A program made the position numbers and the translations under genes. Source: Legionella nautarum (GTDB lineage: Bacteria > Pseudomonadota > Gammaproteobacteria > Legionellales > Legionellaceae). From it: 64,000 bases of DNA. The stretch covers positions 40,502 through 104,501 of the forward strand of contig NZ_LNYO01000013.1 of assembly GCF_001467895.1 (NCBI RefSeq), read 5' to 3'. Positions 46,231-55,287 of the stretch are shown here, in pieces (position 1 is the stretch's first letter; every line of letters begins with the position of its first letter). A model generated the notes under the pieces. That model was not told the DNA's origin. It saw only the letters and a program-made list of their open reading frames with translations, and did not search any database.

Positions 46231-46663
46231 CAATAGTCTCCACATGCTCGTCAAACGAAAGGCTGTTTTCCCATTGTTTGAATAGAACTTGTCGCGTTGC
46301 TAATTTTAAGGCTTTAACCTCAGTAGCAAGCAGATGCTTAATACTCCCCTCCTGATCAAAACGAGTTAAAAATTGTTCTTGCCAAAAGTAGTTTCCCTGT
46401 TCAAGCACAATGGCAATATAAAGCCTTGGATACTCCGCTAAGCGTTGCTGAAAAGGGGGAGTTTTTGGTGTGTTCGTAGAAATTAAGGGCTGCAGATCGA
46501 CATTCAATTGGCGAAAACGTCGCGCATCTTGCAGCAGTTGCTCTCCCTGTTCCTGTTTAAATCGTTGAGCTTCGATGCTGGATAATTTGCTTATTATCCA
46601 GCGCTGATCCGATTTAGCTAGGCGCGCCATTTTAAGCAAAATTTGTTTCAAAGGATTAGACAT
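46223..46663 (-). CDS. Small protein in the fliG position, possibly a remnant FliG
   Basis: A 146-aa helical protein between fliF and fliH, exactly where fliG (about 330 aa) normally sits. There are no FliG middle-domain EHPQ motif and no C-terminal charged torque helix. The first half (MARLAKSDQRWIISKLSSIE) is faintly like an armadillo-type FliG N-domain. It could be a shortened FliG that only links the MS ring to FliM/FliN, comparable with the role of SctK in injectisomes. It overlaps fliF by 8 bases and fliH by 8 bases. Without the torque domain, stator-driven rotation is not expected. Confidence 0.6.
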   Translation of the reverse strand: MSNPLKQILLKMARLAKSDQRWIISKLSSIEAQRFKQEQGEQLLQDARRFRQLNVDLQPLISTNTPKTPPFQQRLAEYPRLYIAIVLEQGNYFWQEQFLTRFDQEGSIKHLLATEVKALKLATRQVLFKQWENSLSFDEHVETIDG

Positions 46664-47960
46664 CTTTATTCAACCATTGAGTCAATTCGGTTAACAGCTC
46701 TTGTCTTTTACGACGTCGCAATCGCAAGTTAAAAGAATAAACAAATAGCGCTGCACATAAGAAAACGGGAAAGGAAAGATAAACTGCATTCGCAGACCAA
46801 AGAGTGGAGGGAGGGACTAAAGTCAAAGGAATCGAAGGCAGTACTGAAGCTTGCTGGATAATTAAAGCTTCAACGCTAATCTCATCGCCTCGCTTAGGAT
46901 CAAAACCAACAATTGATTTAACCAAGCGCTCAATTTGTTGCAGGGTTTGTTGACTGGTGAACTGAGGGACGAGGACAGAAACGGTCAAGCGTTCAATATT
47001 ACCGCTGGCATGAGTAAAGCGCTCTTTTTCACTCCCAAATTGATAAGTTTTTTCACGAGTGAGATCTTGATTAGTTTGAGCTTTCTCAGCTTTTGATGAA
47101 GTGGAATGCTGGATTTCTTTTTCATGAGTCACGATCCCCTCACGCTGCGGTTTAATGAATTCACGTTGTAATTCATCGTAATTTAAAGTTAGATCGATTT
47201 TTACCATTACTTCTTTATCAGCAAACACCGATTGCAGCATTTGCATCACTTTTTGCGTGAGATAGTGCTCCATGGTTTTTTTGATAGCAAAATGCCCTAA
47301 AGCACCATCGTCTTCATTATTGCTGAGGTTATTACCATTTTGATCAACTATAGTGACATTATTTTTTTGCAGGTTGGCGACAGAGGCTGTAACCAATTGT
47401 TGAATGCTATTGATTTGCTGAGACGCCAAGGGATGATTTAAATGTAAGGTGACGGCTGCACGCGGTTGATTTTCTTCTTGCTGAAATAAATGGCGTTCAG
47501 GAATGACTAAATGCACCCGGGCTTGCCTAACTTCATCAAGACTACGAATGGTTCGCTCCAATTCGCCCTGTAAGGCACGTTGATAATTGATTTTTTGCGA
47601 AAAATCAGTCATACCAAAAGCGCTTTTATCAAACAATTCAAAGCCGACATTTTCTGCGAAATGCAGATCGGAGCCCATGAGTTTGATGCGGGTTTTATCA
47701 ATCAGGGACTTAGCGATAAGAATTTCGCTGCCTTGCTCACGCACTTGATAAGCAATCTTAGCTTGCTCCAATTGACTAAGAATTTGGTTCGCATCACGCT
47801 GATCGAGGTGATTAAATAAGACGCCATAACTGGGCGACAGCAGCCAAAGAAAAAGGAGCAGACTAAGGCTGATAATCAGCACTAAACCGGCTATAAAACT
47901 TAATTGTCGTTGCTTGCTTTGAGTTTTAAACCATTGCAGGCTAGCTTCTAAATAATTCAC
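46656..47960 (-). CDS. fliF: MS-ring protein FliF
   Basis: A 434-aa membrane ring protein (usual 540-570). TM1 is at about 22-42. The two ring-building domains include FNHLDQRDANQILSQLEQ, VGFELFDKSAFGMTDFSQKI, RALQGELERTIRSLDEVRQA and VHLVIPERHLF. The periplasmic insert is shorter than usual. TM2 lies near 388-408, and a short tail ends in ELTQWLNKDV, resembling the C-terminal FliG-binding helix of FliF. The kept tail argues that a FliG-like partner exists. Confidence 0.94.
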   Translation of the reverse strand: MNYLEASLQWFKTQSKQRQLSFIAGLVLIISLSLLLFLWLLSPSYGVLFNHLDQRDANQILSQLEQAKIAYQVREQGSEILIAKSLIDKTRIKLMGSDLHFAENVGFELFDKSAFGMTDFSQKINYQRALQGELERTIRSLDEVRQARVHLVIPERHLFQQEENQPRAAVTLHLNHPLASQQINSIQQLVTASVANLQKNNVTIVDQNGNNLSNNEDDGALGHFAIKKTMEHYLTQKVMQMLQSVFADKEVMVKIDLTLNYDELQREFIKPQREGIVTHEKEIQHSTSSKAEKAQTNQDLTREKTYQFGSEKERFTHASGNIERLTVSVLVPQFTSQQTLQQIERLVKSIVGFDPKRGDEISVEALIIQQASVLPSIPLTLVPPSTLWSANAVYLSFPVFLCAALFVYSFNLRLRRRKRQELLTELTQWLNKDV

Positions 47961-47961
47961 G

Positions 47962-48270
47962 TTAAATCTGCTCTCTCATTATTTCTTGATAAGCACTCAT
48001 CAAGCGGTTACGAATTTGTTCCAAAAATTGAAAAGACAATTTGGCTTGCTCCAGCGTGAGCATAGTTTGATGTAAACTCGGTGCCTGGCCGCTGGCTAAT
48101 TGCTGCAAAGCCTTATCGGCGTCTAGTAATTGCCCATTAGTTTCACCTAATTTGTCAGTAAGCCAATTGGCAAAAGAGGGCGTGGATTGATTGCTTAGCT
48201 CTATCGAGCGTATTTCCGCCGATTGCATTTCTGGGGCAAGATAAAGCGTATTTATCTGATCAATCATCAT
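47962..48270 (-). CDS. fliE: Rod base protein FliE
   Basis: A 102-aa protein connecting the MS ring to the rod. Conserved FliE features are FANWLTDKLGETNGQLLDAD and the C-terminal QTMLTLEQAKLSFQFL, then RNRLMSAYQEIM. Length is normal. It overlaps the flgC stop (ATGA) and is followed by fliF after one base. Confidence 0.93.
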   Translation of the reverse strand: MMIDQINTLYLAPEMQSAEIRSIELSNQSTPSFANWLTDKLGETNGQLLDADKALQQLASGQAPSLHQTMLTLEQAKLSFQFLEQIRNRLMSAYQEIMREQI

Positions 48271-48689
48271 CGTTCATCTCCAATACTAAGCGCTTGTAAA
48301 TAAAGTCCGTGCGCGGTATTCATTATTTTTATGTTAGCCTCATAGGCGCGGGAGGCACGTAGCAGGGTTGTCATTTCATCGACTGTGCTAAGTCCTGGGT
48401 AACTGACATAGCCCATTTTATCTGCTGCAGGATGTCCTGGTTGGTAGACTTTATTGGCAGGAAGTTGCTGTGGTGCGAGCTCGATCGAAGCGATACCTGT
48501 TTCCTCCGGTTCAGAAAGATAGGCAGAAAAAGGTTTAGCCGTAGTTAAAACCCGCATGGGTTGAAAAGGCGAGCCATCGATATTTTGTAAACTATGCTGA
48601 TTGGCAATATTGTTAGCCACCACATCGACACGCAATTTTTCTAAATTCATGCCCTGCGCTGCAATCGAATAAATTTGATCGTAACTCAT
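48267..48689 (-). CDS. flgC: Proximal rod protein FlgC
   Basis: A 140-aa rod protein. The N-terminal helix motif IAAQGMNLEKLRVDVVANNI leads into ANQHS, and the C-terminus has VSYPGLSTVDEMTTLLRASR followed by AYEANIKIMNTA. Length is normal for FlgC. It overlaps flgB and fliE by four bases each. Confidence 0.94.
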   Translation of the reverse strand: MSYDQIYSIAAQGMNLEKLRVDVVANNIANQHSLQNIDGSPFQPMRVLTTAKPFSAYLSEPEETGIASIELAPQQLPANKVYQPGHPAADKMGYVSYPGLSTVDEMTTLLRASRAYEANIKIMNTAHGLYLQALSIGDER

Positions 48690-49024
48690 GATTGATTATT
48701 CCCGTGTAAAGCTAATTTCATGAGGGCCAATTTCTGATTTAAACCTTTAATCAGAGCTCGATAATGAGTGGCGTTTTTGACGCTCAGGGCAATTTGTTCA
48801 TCAATAGCTGAACTATCACTGGCTTGATAAAAGGGCTTTATAGTTTGGAACGAGTTGGTTGTCGCGCCGGAATCTAGGTTCGTCAACTGTTGTTCAAAAT
48901 TAACCTCCAGCGCTTGATAACCTTGAGTGTTAGCATTGGCAATATTATTGGCAATCGCCGTTTGTCGCATTAAACCGGTATCCAGTGCTAGACTCAGTAA
49001 TTCAATGGTTGGATCATTGTTCAT
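48686..49024 (-). CDS. flgB: Proximal rod protein FlgB
   Basis: A 112-aa rod protein, slightly shorter than the usual 130-140. It has the motif MRQTAIANNIANANTQGYQA and a C-terminal helix (VKNATHYRALIKGLNQKLAL). GGAGGAAAGG directly precedes the ATG. It opens the flgB-flgC-fliE block. Confidence 0.93.
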   Translation of the reverse strand: MNNDPTIELLSLALDTGLMRQTAIANNIANANTQGYQALEVNFEQQLTNLDSGATTNSFQTIKPFYQASDSSAIDEQIALSVKNATHYRALIKGLNQKLALMKLALHGNNQS

Positions 49025-49038
49025 CCTTTCCTCCTTAT

Positions 49039-50145
49039 TTATTGGATAATGAGTTCGGCGTGTAGAGCCCCTGCACGCTGTAAACTCTCCAAAACAGCAA
49101 TAATGTCTCTTGTCGATGTTTGGACTTTGGTTAACGAGGCTATCAAGTCAGCCACGGTGGCTCCTTCAGCTAATAGAACTGAATTAGCCTGGGTTTCCCG
49201 GACATTGATGTTAGTCGACGGGGTAATTGCTGTGCGCACTTGCCCACCCGCCTCATTAAGCAGAGCAGGTTGTGATACGTTGTAACTGGTGGCGATAGCA
49301 ATTTGTAAATTACCATGAGAAATAGTGACCGCATCGAGTTTTACATCAGCGCCAGCAACAACCACTCCGGTGCGTTCGTTAACAACTACGGTAGGTAAAT
49401 TGTCGGGCTCGATAGCGATATTCTCTATTTGACTAATAAAGCGAATGAAATGTTTCTTTGCTGCGACTGGAGGATGAATTTCAATATCTTGAGCGGTTTT
49501 AGCAAAGGCGGTATCAGGTCCGAATTGTTGATTGAGCGCTCTTTCAACATGATCAGCAGTCGTGAAATCAGGGCGATTTAAAATGATATGCAAGCCGCTT
49601 TCTTTGTTGATCAGGTCGGTATAAATCGTCTTCTCAACTACTGCGCCACCAGGAATTAGACCAGAAGTCGGGTGGTTTTTTTGAATCACGTTACCGAATA
49701 AATCATATTTAAAGCCGCCAATAGAGATAGGCCCCTGAGCCAAGGCATAGACTTGATTGTCGGGGCCTTTAAGTGGCGTCACAAGAAGAGTTCCACCCAG
49801 TAGACTTTTAGCATCGCCGAGGGAGGCGACATTGATATCAATTTTATCGCCTTGATGCGCATAGGAAGGAAGGTTGGCAGTGACAATCACCGTGGCCGTA
49901 TTGCGACTATTTACTTCATTCGGTTGGATATTCACTCCAAAAGTTTGGAGTAAGTTAGCAATCGCCTGTGTTGTATCCTTATTGCGGCGTGAATCGCCAG
50001 AACCTGCAAGACCAATCACCAAACCGTAACCAGTGATAGGGTTTTCTTGAAGGCCGGAGAGATGGGCCAGTGATTTTAGACGAACTGCGGCTTGAGTGGG
50101 AAGCGCGATAAAAAGAAGCGTCAAAAGAATCGTGCATATACGCAT
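49039..50145 (-). CDS. flgI: P-ring protein FlgI
   Basis: A 368-aa periplasmic P-ring protein with a signal peptide cut near PTQA-AVRL. Diagnostic stretches are NPITGYGLVIGLAGSGDS, NRKDTTQAIANLLQTFGVNI-like NLLQTFGVNI, NVASLGDAKSLLGGTLLVTP and VVVNERTGVVVAGADV. Length is normal. Its ATG shares one base with the flgH stop. The FlgA chaperone usually needed for P-ring assembly is not in the window. Confidence 0.96.
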   Translation of the reverse strand: MRICTILLTLLFIALPTQAAVRLKSLAHLSGLQENPITGYGLVIGLAGSGDSRRNKDTTQAIANLLQTFGVNIQPNEVNSRNTATVIVTANLPSYAHQGDKIDINVASLGDAKSLLGGTLLVTPLKGPDNQVYALAQGPISIGGFKYDLFGNVIQKNHPTSGLIPGGAVVEKTIYTDLINKESGLHIILNRPDFTTADHVERALNQQFGPDTAFAKTAQDIEIHPPVAAKKHFIRFISQIENIAIEPDNLPTVVVNERTGVVVAGADVKLDAVTISHGNLQIAIATSYNVSQPALLNEAGGQVRTAITPSTNINVRETQANSVLLAEGATVADLIASLTKVQTSTRDIIAVLESLQRAGALHAELIIQ

Positions 50146-50717
50146 TAGACTATCCCTATTAAAGATAATACTTTATAAACATAATTACGGCGCTGGGAGT
50201 CAGAAACCGAACCATCTCCGGTATAAGTAATTGCTGCATCCGCAAGACGAGTTGAAAGCACTGTATTTTGCGCACTAATATCTTCAGTCCTTACCACACC
50301 GCTTAGCAGGATAGTTTGCTGTTCACCATTGATGCGAATGAGTTGATGGCCTTCGACAAGATAGCTTCCTCCTGGTTGAACTTCTTTAATGCGCACGGTC
50401 AATGCGGCTTTAATTTTCCCATTGCGTCCGGTTTTGGCAGCGGAGCGACCTTTACCATTCAATTCAAAACCCACTTCATGGCGTTCTTTGTTATAGTTTG
50501 CTTTCAATGCGGCTTTGATTTCCTTGCTAGAGGCGAGATCAGCGCTGCTGTGAGCATTCGAATGTTCCATCACGATGACGGTTAACAAATCACCTGGTAA
50601 ATAAGCTTTTCTGTCAGCAATTAAAGAGCGATAACTCGTTTCATCAAACAAACTGGTGGCATTGGCCAGGGAGCTAATGAGTAAATAAAAAAGCAGACAA
50701 TAAATTGAACGATTCAT
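50145..50717 (-). CDS. flgH: L-ring protein FlgH without lipobox
   Basis: A 190-aa FlgH (usual 220-235). The core is recognisable: SYRSLIADRKAYLPGDLLTV, NAHSSADLASSK, RIKEVQPGGSYLVEGHQLIR, LSGVVRTEDISAQNTVLSTR and DAAITYTGDGSVSDSQR. FlgH is normally an outer-membrane lipoprotein with an L-x-G-C lipobox. Here the signal peptide ends SSLANA-TSLF with no Cys at the cleavage site; the only nearby Cys is residue 7 in the hydrophobic core. It should be cut by signal peptidase I and not be lipidated. Confidence 0.93.
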   Translation of the reverse strand: MNRSIYCLLFYLLISSLANATSLFDETSYRSLIADRKAYLPGDLLTVIVMEHSNAHSSADLASSKEIKAALKANYNKERHEVGFELNGKGRSAAKTGRNGKIKAALTVRIKEVQPGGSYLVEGHQLIRINGEQQTILLSGVVRTEDISAQNTVLSTRLADAAITYTGDGSVSDSQRRNYVYKVLSLIGIV

Positions 50718-50743
50718 AATCTTATCTCGGATAAAAACTTGCC

Positions 50744-51520
50744 TTAGCCACGAATTTCATTAGTCATTTTTTCCAATTCGTCAACAATCTGTATGGCCTT
50801 GGCATTCAGTTGATAAACTCGTTGAGCCAGTGTTAATTGCATTAATGAATTCACCATATCCACATTAGAGCCTTCAATTTGTTTCTGGATCAGCAAACCT
50901 AGGCCCGTACTACCGGGTATGTCGACAATTGCTTCTCCTGACTGTTCGGTATAGTTGTATATTCCTGCACCGATTGGATTGAGGGATGAAGGGTCTAAAA
51001 ATTTAGCCAGTTTAATAGTGCCTAAGGATTGAGGTTCAGGATCATCAGCTAAAATGGCTGTGACCTCGCCAGTTGATTGAATGCTTATATCGACAAAATT
51101 ATCAGGAATTTGGATGTTATCCGATAATCTTAATCCATCTTGAGTGGCTAAATAACGATCTTCATCAATGATCAAGGTGGAGTTTCGCGTATAAGAAATG
51201 TTGCCTTCATGATTGATGACTTGAAAAAATCCATCCCCATTAATGGCAATATTTTTCCAATCATTGGACGGTTTTAAAGGCCCATTGCTGAAGTCTTTAC
51301 CTGTTTTGTAAATGGTAGTTCCCAAACCTATTTTGATTGAGTTTTGATTTTGAAAAAGCGAGGCGCTGCCATCGATATTCTGATAGAGCTGATCTGCGAA
51401 GCTAATTGTTGATGCTTTATAATTCGGCGTATTTAAATTAGCTAAATCATTCGCTATCTTGTCAATATAATATTCTTGGGATTTAAGGCCGCTAGCTGCA
51501 ATGGCAAGTGCGTCAGACAT
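50744..51520 (-). CDS. flgG: Distal rod protein FlgG
   Basis: A 258-aa rod protein with N-terminal IAASGLKSQEYYIDKIANDL and NLNTPNYKAS, the central AINGDGFFQVINHEGNISYT, and C-terminal EGSNVDMVNSLMQLTLAQRV. Length is normal for FlgG. It overlaps the flgF stop by 8 bases and is followed by flgH after 26 bases. Confidence 0.9.
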   Translation of the reverse strand: MSDALAIAASGLKSQEYYIDKIANDLANLNTPNYKASTISFADQLYQNIDGSASLFQNQNSIKIGLGTTIYKTGKDFSNGPLKPSNDWKNIAINGDGFFQVINHEGNISYTRNSTLIIDEDRYLATQDGLRLSDNIQIPDNFVDISIQSTGEVTAILADDPEPQSLGTIKLAKFLDPSSLNPIGAGIYNYTEQSGEAIVDIPGSTGLGLLIQKQIEGSNVDMVNSLMQLTLAQRVYQLNAKAIQIVDELEKMTNEIRG

Positions 51521-52226
51521 TTCCCTCTCCTAATTGATTAATGGCTGTTGATAAGAGACCGTCCGCAGTTCGCATAATTCGCTGCGAAGCTTCAAAGTGG
51601 CGCGAGGTTTTAAGCAGCTCCAACATTTCATCGATTGATTTAACATTGGACTGTTCAATAAACCCCTGCAGGACACGTGTGCTGCTAGTGACAGGGCTTG
51701 GCGAGCTGAGGGCTTCGTAGAGGCCTTGGCCGCGATAATTTAATTTTTGAACTTGCGTAAATTGCACAAGATTTAATTGATCAATTTTCTGATTGTCGAC
51801 ATAGACAATACCCTGGGAATCGATAGTAAAGGCATTATCATTGACTTGTAAGGGGCCTGATTTTCCTAAAATCAGAGCACCGGTTGATAAAGCTAATTCT
51901 CCTCGTTCATTAACCCGCAAATCACCGCGGCGAGTATAAAAAATACCTTCTTTGGTTTGTACTTCAAAAAAACCATCGCCGGAAAGAGCAATCTCATGTT
52001 GATTTTGAGTTTGCACGACAGTGCCCTGAGTGAAGAGCTGGGCAGTTTGCAGCTGTTGACTGGCGAAGCTGATTTCCGTGTCTAATTGCTCAGAAAAGGA
52101 GATATTATCAAGCAGTTGGCGCTTATAGCCCGGTGTTTGCATATTAGCGATATTTTGACTTACTGATTGTAAACGTAACTGGTCTTGTAACATGGCAATT
52201 TCTGTCGCTTTGATGGCATCAATCAT
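51513..52226 (-). CDS. flgF: Proximal rod protein FlgF
   Basis: A 237-aa rod protein of the FlgF/FlgG family: QDQLRLQSVSQNIANMQTPG near the N-terminus, ALSGDGFFEVQTKEGIFYTR in the middle, and FIEQSNVKSIDEMLELLKTS plus RHFEASQRIM at the C-terminus. FlgF and FlgG look alike; I named this one FlgF by order and shorter length. Confidence 0.85.
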   Translation of the reverse strand: MIDAIKATEIAMLQDQLRLQSVSQNIANMQTPGYKRQLLDNISFSEQLDTEISFASQQLQTAQLFTQGTVVQTQNQHEIALSGDGFFEVQTKEGIFYTRRGDLRVNERGELALSTGALILGKSGPLQVNDNAFTIDSQGIVYVDNQKIDQLNLVQFTQVQKLNYRGQGLYEALSSPSPVTSSTRVLQGFIEQSNVKSIDEMLELLKTSRHFEASQRIMRTADGLLSTAINQLGEGNV

Positions 52227-52237
52227 GATAAAAGTCC

Positions 52238-54235
52238 TTATTGCACTACAGCAAAAGATTCCACCTGAATGTTAACCGGCACTTCATTCATGGCTAACAC
52301 CGTTAAATGGGGAATTATTCTTTGGGTTAATTGTTTAATCTGTCTTCGTAATTGCGAAGAGCAAAGCAAGATGGGCCGCTTTCTCTCGGCGAGCATTTTT
52401 TCCACTTGAGTAGCGAGCGCCGTCATGAAATTCTCGGTTAAACTCGGTTCCAGGGCCCAGTAATCTTTATTGAAACTCTGACTCAGTTTCTGCTCGAGCG
52501 TGGGTGCAAGTGTTAAAACTTGCAAGCTGGGTTGATTCGCGAGTAACTTCTGACAAATCGCTGTGCCTAGATGGGCACGGACAAGTTCAGAGAGTTGTGT
52601 GGGGTCGGTATTATTTTTAGCATGCTCGAGTAAGACTTCAAGAATGCTTGATAAATAGCGAATCGAAACTTTTTCTTGCAATAAATTTTGTAAAATGCGT
52701 TGAACCTGGCTTAAAGTAAGTACGGCGGGAATAAGTTCATCTCGCAGATTATGCACATTCGATTGCTCGAGTAAGAGTTCTGTTTCCGCTCTGGTTAACA
52801 AATCAGCGCTGTGGTTAAACACAATTTCTTTAATGTGGGTCACTAAAACACTGATGGGATCACAGAGTGTGTAACCGAGTTTAGTCGCTTTAGAGGTTTG
52901 ATGCTCGTCAATCCAAATTGCTGGTAAACCATAGCTAGGATCACGTACTTCGATGCCTTCGCTGAGAAGAGCTGTAGACTGATTATTGCGGTTTGGAACA
53001 ATGGCAAGCGTTTTATCAAGGTGCAATTGATGATAACCCTGGCTATTACCTTGAATACAGATGCAATAATAAGGGTAATTGAGTTTTTTATCGCTCAAGA
53101 ATTTAACCTCAGGAATTACAAACCCCAGCTCATAAGCTAAGCGTTCACGTACTTGTTGTACCTGCTGTAGAAAAAGCTGTTCTTGATGAGCAAAATGAGT
53201 GAAGAGTTCCGGATGTAATTGAATTTCTAAAGGATAGATTTTAATTTTTTCGTAGAGACACTCTTCGATTTCCTCGGTGTTGTCCTCTGGTTTGGCGCGC
53301 AGTGCAAACCAAGTTGTCATTGCAAAGAAACTTAAAACAACTAATACGGGAAGGGTGGGAATACCATTTAAAAATAAGAGACCTAATAAGCCACAGCACA
53401 CCATCATTAAACTTTTGGGGTAGGCAGCAATTTGTTTAGAAATCTCAGAGCCGAGTTGGGCATCAGTGGCTGCTCGTGTCACGATGATTCCCGTTGCGGT
53501 TGAAATGATTAGTGCTGGAATTTGTGTTACTAAGCCATCACCCACCGTGAGTAAAGTATATTGTTGAATCGAATCGCTGAGGCTTAATCCTTTTTGTGCC
53601 ATGCCTATGGCAAAGCCACCAATAATATCCACGAGAATAATTAAGATGCCAGCAATCGCATCACCTTTGACAAATTTGGATGCGCCATCCATGGCGCCAT
53701 AGAAATTCGCTTCTTTTTCAATTTGTGACCGTCTAAATTTGGCTTCAGCTTGAGAAATAATGCCCATATTAAGATCGGCATCAATACTCATTTGTTTTCC
53801 AGGCATGCTATCCAAGGTAAATCGTGCTGCGACCTCAGCGACACGTTGAGCCCCGTTAGTAATGACAATATATTGAATAATAATAAGAATCGAAAAAACG
53901 ACTAATCCCATCACATAGTTGCCATTGATGACGTATTTTCCCATCGTTTGAATCACTTCTCCGGCATCACCATAAGCCAAAATAAGGCGGGTAGCAGAGA
54001 TATTGAGTGCGAGGCGAAAAAGAGTTGATAAAAGTAAGAGCGCTGGAAAGGTAGAGAAACTTAGCGGCTTGTCAGTATAAAAAGTTAATAGGAGTACGGT
54101 TAAGGCCCAGCTGAAATTAATAATCAATAAAAAATCCAATAAAGTAGCAGGAATTGGAATAAATAAGATCAGTAAGATGCCGATTGCAAAACTGATCATA
54201 ATTAATTCGCTGCTATTATGAAATTGGTTTTTCAT
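52238..54235 (-). CDS. flhA: Flagellar export gate protein FlhA
   Basis: Nonameric export-gate protein, 665 aa (usual 690). The membrane half has about eight helices and the FHIPEP signature region ARFTLDSMPGKQMSIDADLN (138-156), followed by GAMDGASKFVKGDAIAG. The cytoplasmic half (about 320-665) carries the docking domain. It overlaps flhB by four bases. The long C-terminal tail is somewhat shorter than in enteric FlhA. Confidence 0.96.
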   Translation of the reverse strand: MKNQFHNSSELIMISFAIGILLILFIPIPATLLDFLLIINFSWALTVLLLTFYTDKPLSFSTFPALLLLSTLFRLALNISATRLILAYGDAGEVIQTMGKYVINGNYVMGLVVFSILIIIQYIVITNGAQRVAEVAARFTLDSMPGKQMSIDADLNMGIISQAEAKFRRSQIEKEANFYGAMDGASKFVKGDAIAGILIILVDIIGGFAIGMAQKGLSLSDSIQQYTLLTVGDGLVTQIPALIISTATGIIVTRAATDAQLGSEISKQIAAYPKSLMMVCCGLLGLLFLNGIPTLPVLVVLSFFAMTTWFALRAKPEDNTEEIEECLYEKIKIYPLEIQLHPELFTHFAHQEQLFLQQVQQVRERLAYELGFVIPEVKFLSDKKLNYPYYCICIQGNSQGYHQLHLDKTLAIVPNRNNQSTALLSEGIEVRDPSYGLPAIWIDEHQTSKATKLGYTLCDPISVLVTHIKEIVFNHSADLLTRAETELLLEQSNVHNLRDELIPAVLTLSQVQRILQNLLQEKVSIRYLSSILEVLLEHAKNNTDPTQLSELVRAHLGTAICQKLLANQPSLQVLTLAPTLEQKLSQSFNKDYWALEPSLTENFMTALATQVEKMLAERKRPILLCSSQLRRQIKQLTQRIIPHLTVLAMNEVPVNIQVESFAVVQ

Positions 54236-55287
54236 AAAGCATGACCTCGTTGGCGATAAATTTCACGAAAAATAAGGGCTGCAACAGGGAAATGCTCGCT
54301 ACTAATCCACTGATTTAATTCCACCCTCGCAAATAAAGCCTGGGCAAAGGGTTTGTTTTGGATAATAGGAATCTGATGACGCTTTGCGAGTATCCTCGCC
54401 TGATTTGCAAATTCACCACGTGCTTTAAACACCACTTTAGGGGCAGGCATGGAACCGCGCTCATATTTTAAAGCAATGGCTAAATGAGTAGGATTAGTAA
54501 TCAGTACATCAGCTGTTTTTATTTGATTTAATGACGCGTTTTTTTGCCTTAATTGCTGTTGTAATTGCTTGATTTTGGATTTAATTTTTTGATCACCTTC
54601 GCGTTGACGATATTCATCTTTGACTTCTTGCTTAGTCATGCGATTGTCTTTTTTATACTTCCAGCTTGTATAGAGTTTATCTAGCATGGCAAGAGCGAGT
54701 AGTAATAACAAAAGTTGTAAAACCAACTTTAAAATTAAGTGCATAATTAAGTTTGGATGCTCCTGAGGAGATTGAGTGAGCAGCAGGAGCAGCGAGTGGA
54801 GTTCTCGGGAGAGAGTGAATAGAATTAGGGAAAAGCTGAGGCCCAATTTCAAGCAAGATTTTACAGTATCAAATAAAGTTTTAGATGAAAATAATCGTTT
54901 AAAACCCTGAATTGGATTCAATCGTTTAATATTGGGTGTTAGAGGTTTTGTCGACCAGACAAAACCGGTTTGAGTAATGCTTGCTAGACTGAGACAGAGA
55001 ATACTTGCTAAGGCAAAGGGTAACCACAAACTGACTAGGGTCGATAAAAGAAATCGATTTAAATTGATAAGCTGATCAAATTGAAAAGGTAGTTCGCTAG
55101 CAAGCGTGAGGAGTTGGGTTAATAAGTCTTTAACCTGCTGTAATACAGCAGGCCATAATGCCTTGCTGACTAAGAGTAATCCAATTAAAAGAATAGTGAT
55201 GTTTAATTCAATACTTTTACTAACTTGCCCTTCTTTTTTTAGTTTTTGCAGTTTATAAGCGGTAGCTTTTTCTGTTTTTTCACTCAT
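54232..55287 (-). CDS. flhB: Flagellar export switch protein FlhB
   Basis: A 351-aa export protein with four membrane helices and a cytoplasmic domain containing the self-cleavage motif NPTH at 265-268 (VLITNPTHLAIALKY). It also has EKTEKATAYKLQKLKKEGQV at the N-terminus and MTKQEVKDEYRQREGD before the cleavage site. With NPTH intact, substrate switching from rod/hook to late substrates should be possible, although no late substrate gene is nearby. Confidence 0.95.
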   Translation of the reverse strand: MSEKTEKATAYKLQKLKKEGQVSKSIELNITILLIGLLLVSKALWPAVLQQVKDLLTQLLTLASELPFQFDQLINLNRFLLSTLVSLWLPFALASILCLSLASITQTGFVWSTKPLTPNIKRLNPIQGFKRLFSSKTLFDTVKSCLKLGLSFSLILFTLSRELHSLLLLLTQSPQEHPNLIMHLILKLVLQLLLLLLALAMLDKLYTSWKYKKDNRMTKQEVKDEYRQREGDQKIKSKIKQLQQQLRQKNASLNQIKTADVLITNPTHLAIALKYERGSMPAPKVVFKARGEFANQARILAKRHQIPIIQNKPFAQALFARVELNQWISSEHFPVAALIFREIYRQRGHAL

